Below the pieces are notes generated by a model, which was given only the letters and a program-made list of their open reading frames with translations, was not told the DNA's origin and searched no databases. The translations under genes were made by a program, and so were the position numbers. From assembly GCA_946902985.2 (NCBI GenBank), contig OX336390.1, positions 525,902,861-525,966,860 of the forward strand: a DNA stretch of 64,000 nucleotides. Reading direction: 5' to 3'. This DNA is from Meconema thalassinum (Eukaryota; Arthropoda; Insecta; Orthoptera; Tettigoniidae). Below, one piece after another: positions 1-10,344 of the stretch; positions within the stretch are counted from its first letter, which is position 1; the number at the start of each line of letters is the position of its first letter.

Positions 1-341
1 TTTTATATTTAATAATTTTCATCATGAATTCTTTCCTCAAGACGAAGTTCATTCCATTCAATAACTCATTCAAATCTTCAGGCGTGTCGGCCAGGATGAC
101 GATGTCATTGTCAAATCTCAGAGTTGAAATTATTTCTCCTTGAATCTTCACTCCCACTTTAAATTTTTCTCCAATATCCTTCATTGCGTGTTGAATGTAA
201 AGATTGAATAGTATGGGTGATAAGTTGCAGCCTTGCCTTAGACCTTTCTGAATACCAGCTTCTCTCTCAAGTCCTTCAGCTCTAATGACTGCTGTATGGT
301 TTCTGTATAGATTGTAGATCACTCTCCTATCCCTGCTTTAT
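1..341 (-). pseudogene. RTE-type LINE reverse transcriptase fragment
   Basis: Read on the minus strand, this stretch encodes part of a non-LTR reverse transcriptase. It includes a QGCNLSPILFNLYI block, which is RT motif B, and further downstream a degenerate version of the FADD catalytic motif. The same sequence recurs with only scattered differences at 19440-19680, where it belongs to a longer RTE-like ORF. It extends about 100 bases further toward the RT N-terminus than that copy. In the catalytic box the usual F-A-D-D reads as F-D-N-D, so this copy is probably dead. The element is cut by the window edge, so its 3' end is not visible. Confidence 0.8.
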
Positions 342-639
342 AGGGTACTTAAAAGCAGACATCAGACTGGTACTGAATTCAGGTGAAGGTAATTTCCTTA
401 ACAACCCTTTGAAACCATTCTTTTTCAGTGTTACCTATACAAGTTATCATTTGTGGGTTTTCAGTCGGTCAACACGATTTCCCCATTTAATTGTGATAAT
501 TTACTAATACATGTATTTTTTTCCAGGAGTGTATTTACTTACAGTATTTATATCTGGTACTAATGCACTGCAAGACGTATATCCAAGAAACAATAATGGA
601 CACCCATCCACTTGGCACGACATGGTTACTTAGATGATA
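342..639. other. Unassigned AT-rich stretch with a coding-like block
   Basis: There is no recognisable gene here. From about 530 a run of T followed by ccag looks like a splice acceptor. The sequence after it (about 550-598) resembles, in inverted orientation, the block at about 1594-1650. The translated match contains GTNAL and VYPRN. It lies outside the transposon ends that begin at 640. Confidence 0.45.
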
Positions 640-1496
640 CAGGGTCTTTCATATAAAATAAGAGCGCCAAGCGGCGGCTTTGTTAACTGCTGCTGCGGTC
701 ACCTTGGCCGAGCTTTTTGCGCGCCAAGGTCCCCTGCTTTAAGCGTGTGTACAATCCTATATGATGCAGCGGCCTTGCTAGCGTGTGTACAATGCTGAAA
801 TCTTACTTTAGTTAGTTATTGTTTATGAAACCGGAACCCCTATAGTATTGAAAGCGCGTGCATAGTACATACGATGGCTGTTTTTTTTTTTCAAGTTCCG
901 ATGGACTGTATAAAAATAACAGATTGACATTACCAAACTTGACCTTGCAATAACCGTGCAGGTGTTCAGACGCCAGTCCAAACCTCAAGTGCTAACATGG
1001 TGAGACAGTTATCATTGCAACATCGTATTTTTTTTTTACGTAAAACTCATTTTAAGTACGAGTCGGCTCGGCGGGTACGTGATGCATTTGTTCAACAATT
1101 TCCTGATGAAGTGCCACCTTCACTAGCACAGATTCACGTAATTGCAAATAAGTTTGGCACTACTGGCTCGGTGCTCAATAAAAAACATGCCCGCAGACGA
1201 ACAGTTTTAACAGAGGATGAGCTAGATGACATTGGCGAGAATCTTGAACGGTCTCCGAATAAATCACTCACAAAATTAGCACAAGTAGGGGTTTCGGTTT
1301 CATCAACAATAACTAACTAACTAACTAAAGTAAGATTTCAGCGTTGTACACACGCTAGCAAGGCCGCTGCATCATATAGGATTGTACACACGCTGAATGC
1401 AGGGGGCCTTGGCGCGCCAAAAGCTCGGCCAAGGTGACCGCAGCAGCGGTTAACAAAGCCACCGCTTGGCGCTCTTATTTTATATGAAAGACCCTG
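640..1496 (+). mobile_element. Tc1/mariner-like element with long inverted ends
   Basis: The ends are inverted repeats of about 185 bp (640-823 and 1312-1496) starting CAGGGTCTTTCATATAAA. Each is flanked by TA (638-639 and 1497-1498), the target duplication expected of Tc1/mariner transposons. Between them lies one short ORF with a transposase-type DNA-binding domain and no catalytic domain, so this is an 857-bp non-autonomous derivative. The inverted ends differ at only a few positions, which suggests moderate age. An autonomous relative would have to supply the transposase core. Confidence 0.82.
997..1320 (+). CDS. Truncated transposase N-terminal helix-turn-helix protein
   Basis: A 107-residue ORF lies between the inverted ends of the surrounding mariner-like element. 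It opens MVRQLSLQHRIFFLRK and then shows a winged-helix-type DNA-binding pattern with IHVIANKFGTTGSVLNKK, RRRTVLTEDE and SPNKSLTKLAQ. This is the layout of the paired HTH region at the N-terminus of many insect mariner/IS630-type transposases. It stops in a TAACTAACTAACTAA run where the right inverted end begins, so the DDE catalytic domain is absent. If expressed it could at most bind transposon ends. It could act as a repressor, but that is speculation. Confidence 0.7.
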   Translation: MVRQLSLQHRIFFLRKTHFKYESARRVRDAFVQQFPDEVPPSLAQIHVIANKFGTTGSVLNKKHARRRTVLTEDELDDIGENLERSPNKSLTKLAQVGVSVSSTITN

Positions 1497-1540
1497 TATG
1501 TTCCACAACAATAATATTGGCTGCAGGTACATCATATAAT

Positions 1541-1753
1541 TCAAACGGTCTGTAGTAACATCAGGGGGAAAATAATAGTGTTTTTTATCGTTTCTAGGAT
1601 ATACATGCAGTGCATTAGTACCATGCGGGACGCAAGCAGAGAAATATCGACCTTCCTGATAACACACGTTATTTGGGCTGCATAAAAACGTATATTAGGG
1701 GCTGCTGATTCGCCTAGTATGTTTAATGCCTCTTTTTGTTTTATATTTGCCAA
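1541..1753 (-). pseudogene. Coding-like block of unknown family
   Basis: Two overlapping minus-strand frames here look protein-like. One reads through GRYFSACVPHGTNALHVYP and on to FPPDVTTDRLNYMMYLQP before entering the transposon end. The other begins MANIKQKEALNILGESAAP. They probably form one reading frame broken by a shift near 1660. A related block in opposite orientation lies at about 550-598, to the left of the transposon. I do not recognise the family. It could be an unrelated gene fragment or part of an older mobile element into which the mariner inserted. Confidence 0.35.
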
Positions 1754-3325
1754 GTTAGATCACATACCATGGACTATACATACAGTACGTTGACGTTGAC
1801 AGTTAGTGGCTAGTAGTCTTCGGTATACCCAGTACAAACCCCAGATATTTTTCTGGCCTTGTCGTGAGCCTCTGAGGATGTAGGGCATGAATGTCATGCT
1901 GAAGACTTTTATGTTAAGATCTTACAATTTAAGTTCAATCTGCTATGTCCTATCCCAATCATCGACAATCGCTTTCATCTCTGCCTACTGTTGAAGACAA
2001 ATAATATCCACCCTGTTGTTGAAAATTACGGTAATCTGAAATAGACTGGGCTCCCGACGACAGCTTTGTTTATTGTGAAGTAGTCGAGTGGTCGTTGAAT
2101 CTTTGAATATGTCGTTTATACTCCTCCAGTGCAACCAACAAGCTTCAAACACAACATTTATTCAGTGAAGCTCTTCATCTCTATATACAGCGAAATATAG
2201 TTGATAAATTGGGAGAACTTCTTCAGCGATGGTGGAGAGGGATTTATGGAGCTGGAAATATATGGTGACCCCACATTAAAACTTTACATACTACGATAGT
2301 CAACACAATAATTTATACTCATTAATGTCAAGATGCAGCAACCGACGAATAAAACGGCTGTACGAGTGCATTAAATGGAAGAATTATATGCCCAATTACA
2401 TTTGACAGCCAAATAGAAACTGCTGAAAGTTTTTGTCTGTCACTGGTGGAGAACTTTTCTGCTAACATTCCATTTTACTCACAAGTAGGGTACCCATAAA
2501 AATAAAGCATAAATAGCAAAACAGAATTACGGTTGTTAGTCTACCTTTAAAGGAATTTTGAACACTGGACTATACATTTTAAGGGTGGGTGATGACGGTG
2601 CTTGTTGTTTATTTTTGGTTAGTGGCGGAACATTCAGGTCGATACAAGAGTCCAGGCCTCAGAAAGTAAGCGCTGTAGGACCCAAGCACATTGGACATGT
2701 TAATCTTGTTTCGATGCATACTTTCACCTCCTAAAATATTGTATACACCCTATATTTAATTATTATTTTGTCTATAAACTTCATTTTTTTCCATATTTGG
2801 TTCTTCTCTCCCATTAAATACATGAAAGTAGAAAAGCATTCAGTTACATTTTTGTGAGTTTGACAAATGGAAACGCCAAACACCGTGGCACCACAGTCCA
2901 TGAATGGCCATGGCCCACAACGCAATTTGACCTACAGAACAGCGCGTCGAGTCCCCTCGGCCGTTGATCTTGGTTTCCATGACAAGGGCACCGCATCATT
3001 TTCAGACAGCTACTTTACTGCCCTCACGAGGCTGAGCGCGTTCCTTTGTGTGACTCGAGCCCTTGACCTCCAGTTTTGTTCGCTACTACTCTGACCACTG
3101 TGGTAATTGAGCAGACATTCTTAATTATCTTTTGCATTAGGTACAATATGTGGAGCAGTCTAGTCTGAAAACCTCTGTTTCCAAACAAGTCACCTCCATG
3201 ATCCCCTATTGCCAGTATGCACTATGGCCTCGTCTGTATCTACTCTCATTTCTAAATCATTAACACTGAATCTAACCATCACCTCCTATGCCTATCTCTG
3301 TTTCTCTTACGTTTTAGCAGTGAAT
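1754..3325. other. No recognised feature
   Basis: This stretch of ordinary AT-rich sequence contains only short chance-length ORFs. The longest is a 75-codon plus-strand frame at 2867-3094 that starts METPNTVAPQSMNGHG. It has no motif I recognise and no neighbouring exon-like signal, so I do not call it a gene. No terminal repeats or target duplications are visible. Confidence 0.5.
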
Positions 3326-3329
3326 TCAG

Positions 3330-3860
3330 TTTGAAAATAATGTTTTATCAGCGCTCGTCATTTTGTGTCGTAGGTCATATCTGTCTTCCGTCAAGTCCCT
3401 GTAGATCATCGCATCCGTGGCGAAGAACTCCGACCATATCTCTTGTTTCTTTTTGAAGAGTTCTCGTAGCAGTTCATTGTAGGTTTCGGTGACTGGCAGG
3501 AGTAGGTCTAGGCGAAGTTCTTCTATGAAGAATTGTTCCATTGTTAGCACGTAGGTGAAGCGTGAAGGTGTGTACTTCGATAGACTTAGTACTCTTTTCA
3601 GTAAGTGAGCCGTGGCTCTTTCTAGGCCTTCTAGATATTTCTTTTTTTGGTTCGTAGGTCATAATTGGTGCGATCATTAGGTGGAATATGGTCATCGCTG
3701 TTTTCAAAGATAGCTTCCTCAGATTCTTTATACTGTTTGTTGTCGTCCTGGCTGCTGAGGTATGTTTTCTGATGTTATGTCATATGTGTCCTCTCGGTTT
3801 TGCAGCGTGATTCCTAAATGTTTGAAGTGTGATACATTTCGTAGTGGGGTTTACTTATAA
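3330..3860 (-). pseudogene. LINE C-terminal fragment with frameshifts
   Basis: Minus-strand frames 3474-3707 and 3326-3550 together match the region after the RT domain of insect non-LTR retrotransposons. In order the pieces are a FKHLGITLQ-like block, a block ending ETAMTIFHLMIAPIMTYEL, then EELRLDLLLPVTETYNELL and a KKKQEIWSEFFATDAMIYRD segment. The order is right for the family, but the pieces lie in different frames, so at least two frameshifts have occurred. No RT catalytic motif is present. This is a decayed, 5'-truncated copy. Confidence 0.65.
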
Positions 3861-4540
3861 AGGATGTAATCGTTCGCTGCAAATCTTCCACCCTTTCAAC
3901 TAAAATTTTGGAGAAGCGTGTTGAAAATGTACGACCATCCCCGGTTACAGGCCTTTTCTAGTTATGTGGGGGTTCCGCAGTATATAGCCTCGGTTTGATT
4001 CACAGCCATCCTTCCGTAAGATTCCCTTCGCCTCTTTTCAGCTCATGCAGAAATAGAATGGACTAGATCGATTGCTCAGGGCTGCACTAGAGATAGACGC
4101 TTCTGGTATTAATAGGTTTGAAGATATTTCCCCACGGAAAAGAATCCTGATAACGTGCGAAGTTGAGGAGGTTTGTGCTTTCAAGGAATAATCTCATTAC
4201 TCTCGAGCACCAGAACTTTCAAAGTAAAACTGCGTTCTTTTCTGTATACTGTATGCAGCATGTTCGGCTATCGGAAATATAAAATGAACACATTGGGAAC
4301 AATCTCACTCCTTTGGAATTCCAACAACACGGGAAACTATCACTATTAGCTCGGTGTTTCAAATACGCAAGAGCAAGAGATTTGTGCAGCACTACAATCT
4401 GATGTTTTAACAAATGATTTGAAGACTGGTGTAATTATTCCATGGAATTATTCCATTCAATGATCAGCTTACAGTATATCACGTTTTAAGCAGTATACAA
4501 GTTATACGCTACAGGGATATCGCGTAGAGCGTCTAAATGC

Positions 4541-4541
<1 letters not shown>
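3861..4541. other. No recognised feature
   Basis: I see only short ORFs and no repeats I can assign. The stretch ends at the ATT microsatellite that precedes the CR1/Jockey-type LINE. Confidence 0.5.

Positions 4542-4580
<39 letters not shown>
4542..4580. repeat. (ATT)n microsatellite
   Basis: About thirteen uninterrupted ATT units, followed by a short C-run. Similar tracts end most of the SINE copies in this window, so it may be the tail of an eroded SINE. Confidence 0.95.
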
Positions 4581-4581
<1 letters not shown>

Positions 4582-4647
4582 AATTAGGTAACCCCCCCCC
4601 CGCCAAAAAGAAAGAATTATTATTGAATTATTATATTAATTGATATT

Positions 4648-5957
4648 ATGAACAGTTGGGACAGCAATATAAATGTTTCTGGAATACAAAATGAACTCAC
4701 ATTTCTCAATATACCCGATTTCATCGAAAATGGTAATAAGACTAGAAATAATGCTGAAATCAATATCCTCTCTCTAAATATTCAATCTATATAAAAAAAC
4801 TGGGATTATTTAACCATAACCTTAGGCAAGAAAATTAATGATCTGGATATTATTTGCTTAACAGAAATTAACATACTTGAATCTAATAATTACCTATTTA
4901 CTTTGGATAATTTTAATGCTGTATTTTGTAATAGAACAAATCGTAAAGGAGGAGGCATAGCCATATATGTAAAGAACAACATGGCTATTAGAACACACAA
5001 TTCATACATTTCCAATACTCATGAATCAATGGTAATAGAAATACTTCACATGAACAAAAAGATTGGATTAACATGCATTTACAGACCACCTAGCACTAAC
5101 ATAAATGTCTTTCTTGATGAACTGGAGACACATATAACACAACACACTAGTAAGTACAGCGAATACGCCATTTTAGGAGATATCAACATTGATACTTTAT
5201 CTAATGACATCAGTCTATCAGCTATCAAATATACAAATATTATGGCAACTCATGGTTTCCTACCACTTATCACTCAATGTACCGGTACTCGTTATGATCC
5301 AAATTTAGACTCGAGATCATGTATTGATCACATATACTATCGTAGCAGACTAGATCAATATACTTCTGCAGTCATACAATCAGATATCTCGGACCACTAC
5401 ATAACATATGCAGGTATTTGGCCAAAAAATGATAAGACACAATTACAAGATAATGAATCGTACATTACGCTAATGAACGATACTATAATACACACAAGCC
5501 TTAACAACACAGACTGGACAGATTGCCTTGAATTAAAAAATCCTAATGACATATATAACAATATAACAACCAAATTTAAGGAAATCTACCAAAAAGCATC
5601 TTACATAACAACTCGTAAACACAGAAAAAGCAAACAATGGTTCACTTATGACCTAAAAATACAATGTAAGGAAAGAGACAGACTTTACAAAACAATGCTC
5701 AGAAACAAGGATAATATTACAATAAAAAATGAATACAAAGCTTTCAGAAACAAATTAAATAAGCTAATAAACAAAACAAAACATCAATATTATAAAAATA
5801 AGATAAATAGTTCCAAAAACGATAATAAAGGAATGTGGAAAGTCATTAATGATATAACAGGTCGGAAAACACAAACTGTCAATGAAGTCATAAACAAACA
5901 TTTAATATTACATTATACTAACGAAGTGATAGTCAATAAATTCATCAATACCTTTAG
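4648..5957 (+). pseudogene. LINE ORF2, endonuclease half (CR1/Jockey group)
   Basis: This is the N-terminal part of a LINE polyprotein that nicks target DNA. The frame opens at ATG 4648, meets a stop at 4792-4794 and stays open to 5988. APE-type endonuclease motifs appear in order: a LNIQSI block just before the stop, CLTEIN, a GGGIAIYV block, YRPPS, GDINID and finally SDHYI. A basic linker follows, rich in K and N, ending near FINTFSE. At about 5957 the coding sequence is broken by insertion of the Helentron-like element and resumes near 8105. Both the early stop and the insertion make it non-functional. Confidence 0.85.
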
Positions 5958-6189
5958 TGAAACAAGATGTTCAGTAAAGAACATATAGCCTACTTTCTCC
6001 TAAATGTATGGGTATAGTTATAACTCGTTGTTATTATCAAAGAGTATAATAGAACTATTCTTTGTTGAAGACCTTAGGAACGATTTACCTCTACCAAACG
6101 CCACAACCTAGATAAAAACTGCTACCATCATTGAAGAAAGAAAGATAAGAAGTATATCAAGAATGTTATGGATCTGGAGACATAATCGA

Positions 6190-6425
6190 CCGGACTGGCG
6201 GCGTGGCTCAGCGGTAACGTTCTCGCTTGCTGGGCCCTAGGTTGCAGGTTCGTATCCTGGCGCAGTCAGCTGGCATTTGAGGGTGCACAAATGCGAGGGA
6301 GCCGTGTCAGTACATTTACTGGCACGTTAAAGATCCCCTTCGGGCCAAAATTCCGGCACCCCGGTGTCTCTAAAATCAGCAGTAGTTAAAAGGGATGTAA
6401 AACCAATAACATTATTATTATTATT
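6190..6425 (+). mobile_element. tRNA-derived SINE, family S1
   Basis: The head has pol III promoter boxes: an A-box-like tggctcagcgg and a B-box-like ggttcgtatcc. The body contains agccgtgtcag and gcacgttaaagatcccc, and the end is accaataac followed by ATT repeats. Close copies lie at 11204, 17118 and 48967. Short matching flanks (cgacc on both sides) may be the target duplication. It sits inside element X, so it is the younger insertion. Confidence 0.85.
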
Positions 6426-6574
6426 ACGACCTGCCGTGGGCAACATCCAACTTTGAGTTGAGGAATGTCTTTACACGTCTGGTTGTGCATGGCTTTCACA
6501 ACCCTAATTGAATTAACAAATCTTTCCATGACCCTACAGAGACGTGTGTATACAAACTATGTGGATATTTTCGA

Positions 6575-7092
6575 TAATATAATCCTAACAGAGCGAGTGC
6601 ATTCTAGCGGCCAGAAGAAGAAACTTTTCAATAAAATCTGGAAGTTACCTTTTTGGCAGCTAGATGTCTCGAGTAAATCTGCAGGCGAATTATGTTTTAA
6701 TTAAATATATATTTTACACCATAATGTGCACAATATAAAGCTTAATAACATTTTCAAGTAACGCAAAATAGGCTGTTACAAACCCTTTAAAATAAAAAGT
6801 TAAAATGTATCGTAGTATCATCTTGTCATTCTTCAAATTCGATGCGCATAGAATGATAATGGTATAGTAATCAATGGATCCCCACGTAGACTAGTCGTGA
6901 CATCTATTGGTGAAATATCGAACAATATAATCCTAACAGAGCGAGTGCATTCTAGCGGCCAGAAGAAGAAACTTTTCAATAAAATCTGGAAGTTACCTTT
7001 TTGGCAGCTAGATGTCCCGAGTAAATCTGCTGGCGAATTATGTTTTAATTAAATATATATTTTACACCATAATGTGCACAATATAACGCTTA
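6575..7092 (+). repeat. Direct duplication inside element X
   Basis: A block of about 168 bases starting aatataatcctaacag occurs at 6575-6742 and again at 6923-7092, 348 bases apart, nearly identical (for example tgtctcgag versus tgtcccgag). The first copy happens to carry part of a 79-codon ORF, which I treat as chance. Internal tandem copies are common in non-autonomous Helitron relatives. Confidence 0.8.
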
Positions 7093-7151
7093 ATTTTAAA
7101 ACATCTGAGTCATTACAAAACAATAAACATATAACATTTCAAGCAAAAAAA

Positions 7152-7225
7152 GTAGCTCTGATCGGGTTTGAACCATAGGCATTTGAGCGATAGACTAACG
7201 CTCTACCACTGAGCTAATTGTGTCA
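7152..7225 (-). tRNA. tRNA-like sequence or tRNA pseudogene inside element X
   Basis: Read on the minus strand, this stretch has a tRNA D-arm (GCTC..GAGC stem) with A box tagctcagtgg and a B box ggttcaaaccc at the right spacing. The anticodon stem has mismatches, the T-stem pairs poorly, and the acceptor ends do not pair cleanly. I therefore do not believe it makes a working tRNA and I assign no anticodon. A diverged equivalent (B box ggttcgaaacc) lies in the matching place of the second X copy at about 40788-40852. Confidence 0.5.
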
Positions 7226-7898
7226 ACGAATATCGTTCTATTTAAAATGACTTACATAGAACTTGTTAGCAAATAATGATTTATACTAAACGATTTCATC
7301 ACTGGAGTATATTATTTATATATAAAGCATTTCATACAAAGTTTTTTTATTTTTATCAGTACGCTATATTGCATGCAATACTCAAATTAGTGAAATATAA
7401 GTCCGGCACAAGATATCCGCTGCCATCTTGTCTTATTACTGAATCAGTTCAGCTTTTTAAAATCACGTCTGCACTATAGTATTACAAAATAAACTTTTAA
7501 TTTCGAACGTGCCTCTTCCTTTAGAACAGTTAAAACGATTCTCGGCTCGATAATAGGAACTGGTGGGTCCCATGATATGGATTATAAAGTTTGCATAATT
7601 CGCACGGCCGCCATCCTGAAATGGTATGGCGGACGACCTTGTAATTTGGTCACAAGACGCATCCTATACGAAGGTATGTTGTCACCAAATTTGGTAGAGA
7701 TCGGATGATTTGGTTAGTCGTTATTTGATTTTACGTTTTGAACGTTTGAGTGGCCGCCATTCAGTTTTAGTAAAGATGGCGGCGATATAAAACATGACAC
7801 TGAGGTGTCCTTTGCTAGTGCTACCTTTGTACCAAATTTCGTTCAATTTGCATTCACCGTGTTCGAATTGATAGGGGGGGGACAGACATTCAGAGTAC

Positions 7899-7917
7899 AC
7901 ACACTCACACACACACA

Positions 7918-7954
<37 letters not shown>

Positions 7955-8030
7955 TCACACACACACACATACACACACACACAGACTCACACACACACAC
8001 ATACATACACACACACAGACAGACAGACAC
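7899..8030. repeat. (CA)n-rich microsatellite
   Basis: An imperfect CA tract with CACACT and CAGACA variants lies just inside the 3' stem-loop of element X. The related element Y carries the equivalent tract (as TG) next to its own stem-loop at 38095-38127. It belongs to the element's architecture rather than being a random microsatellite. Confidence 0.9.
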
Positions 8031-8104
8031 ACTTTTTTCGCCCTGTGTTGATCTCATAAGTCTACTTTCATTTTTTGCAAAAATCGAAAGTAGGCTAAAA
8101 ATAA

Positions 8105-9691
8105 ACAGCCTAGCTCATAACTGTAGTATCAACATATGGCAATCAAATAGAAACACATTAATGAATTCCTTTACATTACTTGAAACTGATGAATATGAAA
8201 TAGAAAACATAATTAAGGAATTAAAAACAGACAAATCGCCGGGGGTAGACAATATACGCTTGAAAGACATAAAGGCAACATCCAAAAAAACTATACCAAT
8301 CATAACACATCTCATAAACAAGATATTCGAATCAGGCATAATACCAAAATATCTGAAATACACAATTATTAAACCAATATATAAGAATGGCGATCACTTA
8401 GATTTTGGCAACTACAGACCAATATGCACTTTATCAATCCTCCACAAAATAATGGAAAAATGCTTGGATAAGAGATTGAAGAATTTCCTCAATAAATATG
8501 ATATTTTAAAGGGACACCTATACGGTTTTAGGAAGGGGAAAAGTACTGAACTACTCCTGGCTGAATTTGCCAATGTAATAAATAATGCCTTAAATAAGAA
8601 CAATCACATAATGGTACTTTTTCTTGACTTTTCTAAAGCATTTGACACAATAAATCACAATAAACTACTTGCTAAATTACACGATATTGGAATAAGAGGC
8701 ACGACTTACAAACTATTTGAAAGCTATCTGAAAAAGAGGGAAATGGCAGTTATGGTCAATAACACTATCAGTGACGCAGTAGAAGGAACACAAGGTATCC
8801 CTCAAGGCAGCATTATTTCACCTACACTATATAACCTGTTCGTAAACGACATGAATGAAGCCATTAAACACAGTAAAATATTTATTTATGCTGATGACAC
8901 CACTATATATACCATACATAAAGACTCTAAAACAGCTTTTGATAGACTTCAAGAAGACTTCAATAACATCACAAGATGGTGTCATGACAATAATTTGTAT
9001 ATAAATACAACCAAATCTAAAATAATGCACATCAGAGTTGATCACTTCACACAAGAAAAATACAAACTAACGCACCACAGCTTATCATGCATACACCAAA
9101 ACATCCTGGCAGGTTGCAAATGTAACACCTTCATAAATAGTACTTCGACACAAAAATCTCTAGGAATTACCCTTGATGAACACTTTAAAATGAACACACA
9201 CACAGTAAACATAATAAAAAAACCTAAGAGCAAACCTCTACACCTTCTACAATCTCCGATTTTATGTAGATAGGAAAACTTACAAAACAATTTATAGTGC
9301 TCTGATTGAAAGCAAATTAAGATATGCTATAGCAGCTTGGGGAAATCAAAACACAACTTTAATTAATAATCTTCAAGATAGCCAAGACAGGTTCTTTAAA
9401 TATTTCACTAATATCCCTTATTTTAATATTAAAGAGTTGTTTCAAATTACTGTACTGAATCTCTACTACCATGATCCAAGATTCAGGCATAAGGTCTCTC
9501 ACAACATACAAACAAGAGTCATAACAAGTACTAAACATGTTAAACCTTTATGTATAAATAGTTATGGTTTCAAGAGACTAAATTATATTATACCATCACT
9601 ACTTAATGAACTACCACCTGGACAGACAAACATTAACAGCAAACAACTAGCTATAAGTCACATTAAAAAATATTACTTAACCAAACATTAA
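8105..9691 (+). pseudogene. LINE ORF2, reverse transcriptase half (CR1/Jockey group)
   Basis: This is the RT domain that copies LINE RNA into the nicked target. Frame 8161-9273 shows the canonical series: LKTDKSPGVDNI, an NYRPICTLSILHKIMEK block, GFRKGKST, FLDFSKAFDTINH with the motif A aspartate, GIPQGSIISPTLYNLF, and the catalytic YADDT of motif C. After about residue 355 the frame shifts, and the C-terminal region continues at about 9235-9691. There it carries YSALIESKLRYAIAAWG and ends ISHIKKYYLTKH. The catalytic residues are intact but the frameshift and the upstream insertion disable it. Confidence 0.88.
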
Positions 9692-9921
9692 CTCATAACA
9701 TAAATTTATTAATATAACTACCATAGTGTAATTTTTTGTATCTTTAATTATTTACATTAATATTTTATCATTAACATTACAAAAAAAATGCATGCACTCT
9801 TGTACTGAAATATAATCTATATATATGTTGTAAATAATAATTAATATGTCTCACAGATAATCTGTACTGTCATCAGATTCGTGAGACATATCACAATAAT
9901 GTAACATAAATAGTATTTAAT

Positions 9922-9951
9922 AAATAAATTAAATTAAATTAAATTAAATTA
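9922..9951. repeat. (AAATT)n LINE 3' tail
   Basis: Five or so aaatt units close the 3' UTR of the LINE. The next SINE begins about 20 bases later, after a short ATT run. Confidence 0.85.
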
Positions 9952-9972
9952 TCATCATTATTATTATTATTA

Positions 9973-10320
9973 GCGACACAGGTAACGCGCAGCGCTAGGC
10001 AATGAAGCCAAGTCATCTGCGGACTCGGTAGACGTGGGTTCGTGCCCCACCACCGGCCGTCCTTGAAATGGTTTTCCATTTTCATTCCAGGCAAATGCTT
10101 GGACGATAACTTCTAATAGGCCACGGCCACTTCCTTCAATATCCTTGCCCAGTATCATTCATCTTCATTCATTTCTTCACTCATTAACTCCTCTTACGAG
10201 GTTGGCGTCAGGAAGGGCATCCGGTCGTAAAAACCACCCGCCACATAGCCTTTCATCGCATACCATCCCCGACCCCGTTGAAAACGGGAATCATAATGGG
10301 TAGACATACAATTATTATAA
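9973..10320 (+). mobile_element. SINE family S4
   Basis: The head has a tRNA-like B box (gtgggttcgtgcccc). The body contains ccttgaaatggttttcc, a ggccacggccactt block and the ggaagggcatccggtcgt block, and it ends in ATT repeats. The composition matches common insect tRNA-derived SINEs. It lies directly behind the LINE tail, so it may have inserted at the simple repeat. Target duplications are masked by the ATT-rich flanks. Confidence 0.75.
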
Positions 10321-10344
10321 TTATTATTATTTTCGTTCATTCCC

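Larger units (their letters stand above)
5957..8104 (+). mobile_element. Helentron/DINE-like element X, copy 1
   Basis: This 2.1-kb block splits the LINE coding region. Its left end (5957-6015) is shared, in inverse orientation, with 42112-42174. Its right end has a stem-loop, GTCTACTTTC (8060-8069) with GAAAGTAGGC (8086-8095). The stem sequence recurs near the left end as agcctactttc (about 5987-5997). A subterminal inverted repeat, a simple repeat (the CA tract) and a 3' stem-loop are the layout of non-autonomous Helentrons such as DINE-1/HINE elements. Much of the inside aligns with 37823-42174. It carries a SINE, a duplicated block and a tRNA-like sequence. No coding capacity is apparent. 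Confidence 0.65.
4600..9951 (+). mobile_element. Interrupted CR1/Jockey-type LINE with AAATT tail
   Basis: The endonuclease part (4648-5957), the RT part (about 8105-9230) and a frameshifted C-terminal part (about 9235-9691) make one LINE read left to right. The 3' UTR ends at 9922-9951 in repeated AAATT units, a microsatellite-type tail rather than poly(A), as in CR1/L2/Jockey-like clades. No ORF1 is seen, so the copy is probably 5'-truncated near 4600. Without the insertion at 5957-8104 it would be about 3.2 kb. I cannot fix the exact clade by eye. Confidence 0.8.

Noticed and set aside
2867..3094. 75-codon plus-strand ORF as a gene
   Set aside because: No motif, no homologous copy in the window, and a length expected by chance.
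7152..7225. Functional tRNA gene
   Set aside because: A and B boxes are present, but the anticodon and T stems do not pair and the acceptor is imperfect; kept only as tRNA-like.
7721..8059. Overlapping ORFs on both strands rich in C/V or H/T
   Set aside because: They are translations of the CA microsatellite inside element X, with no domain.
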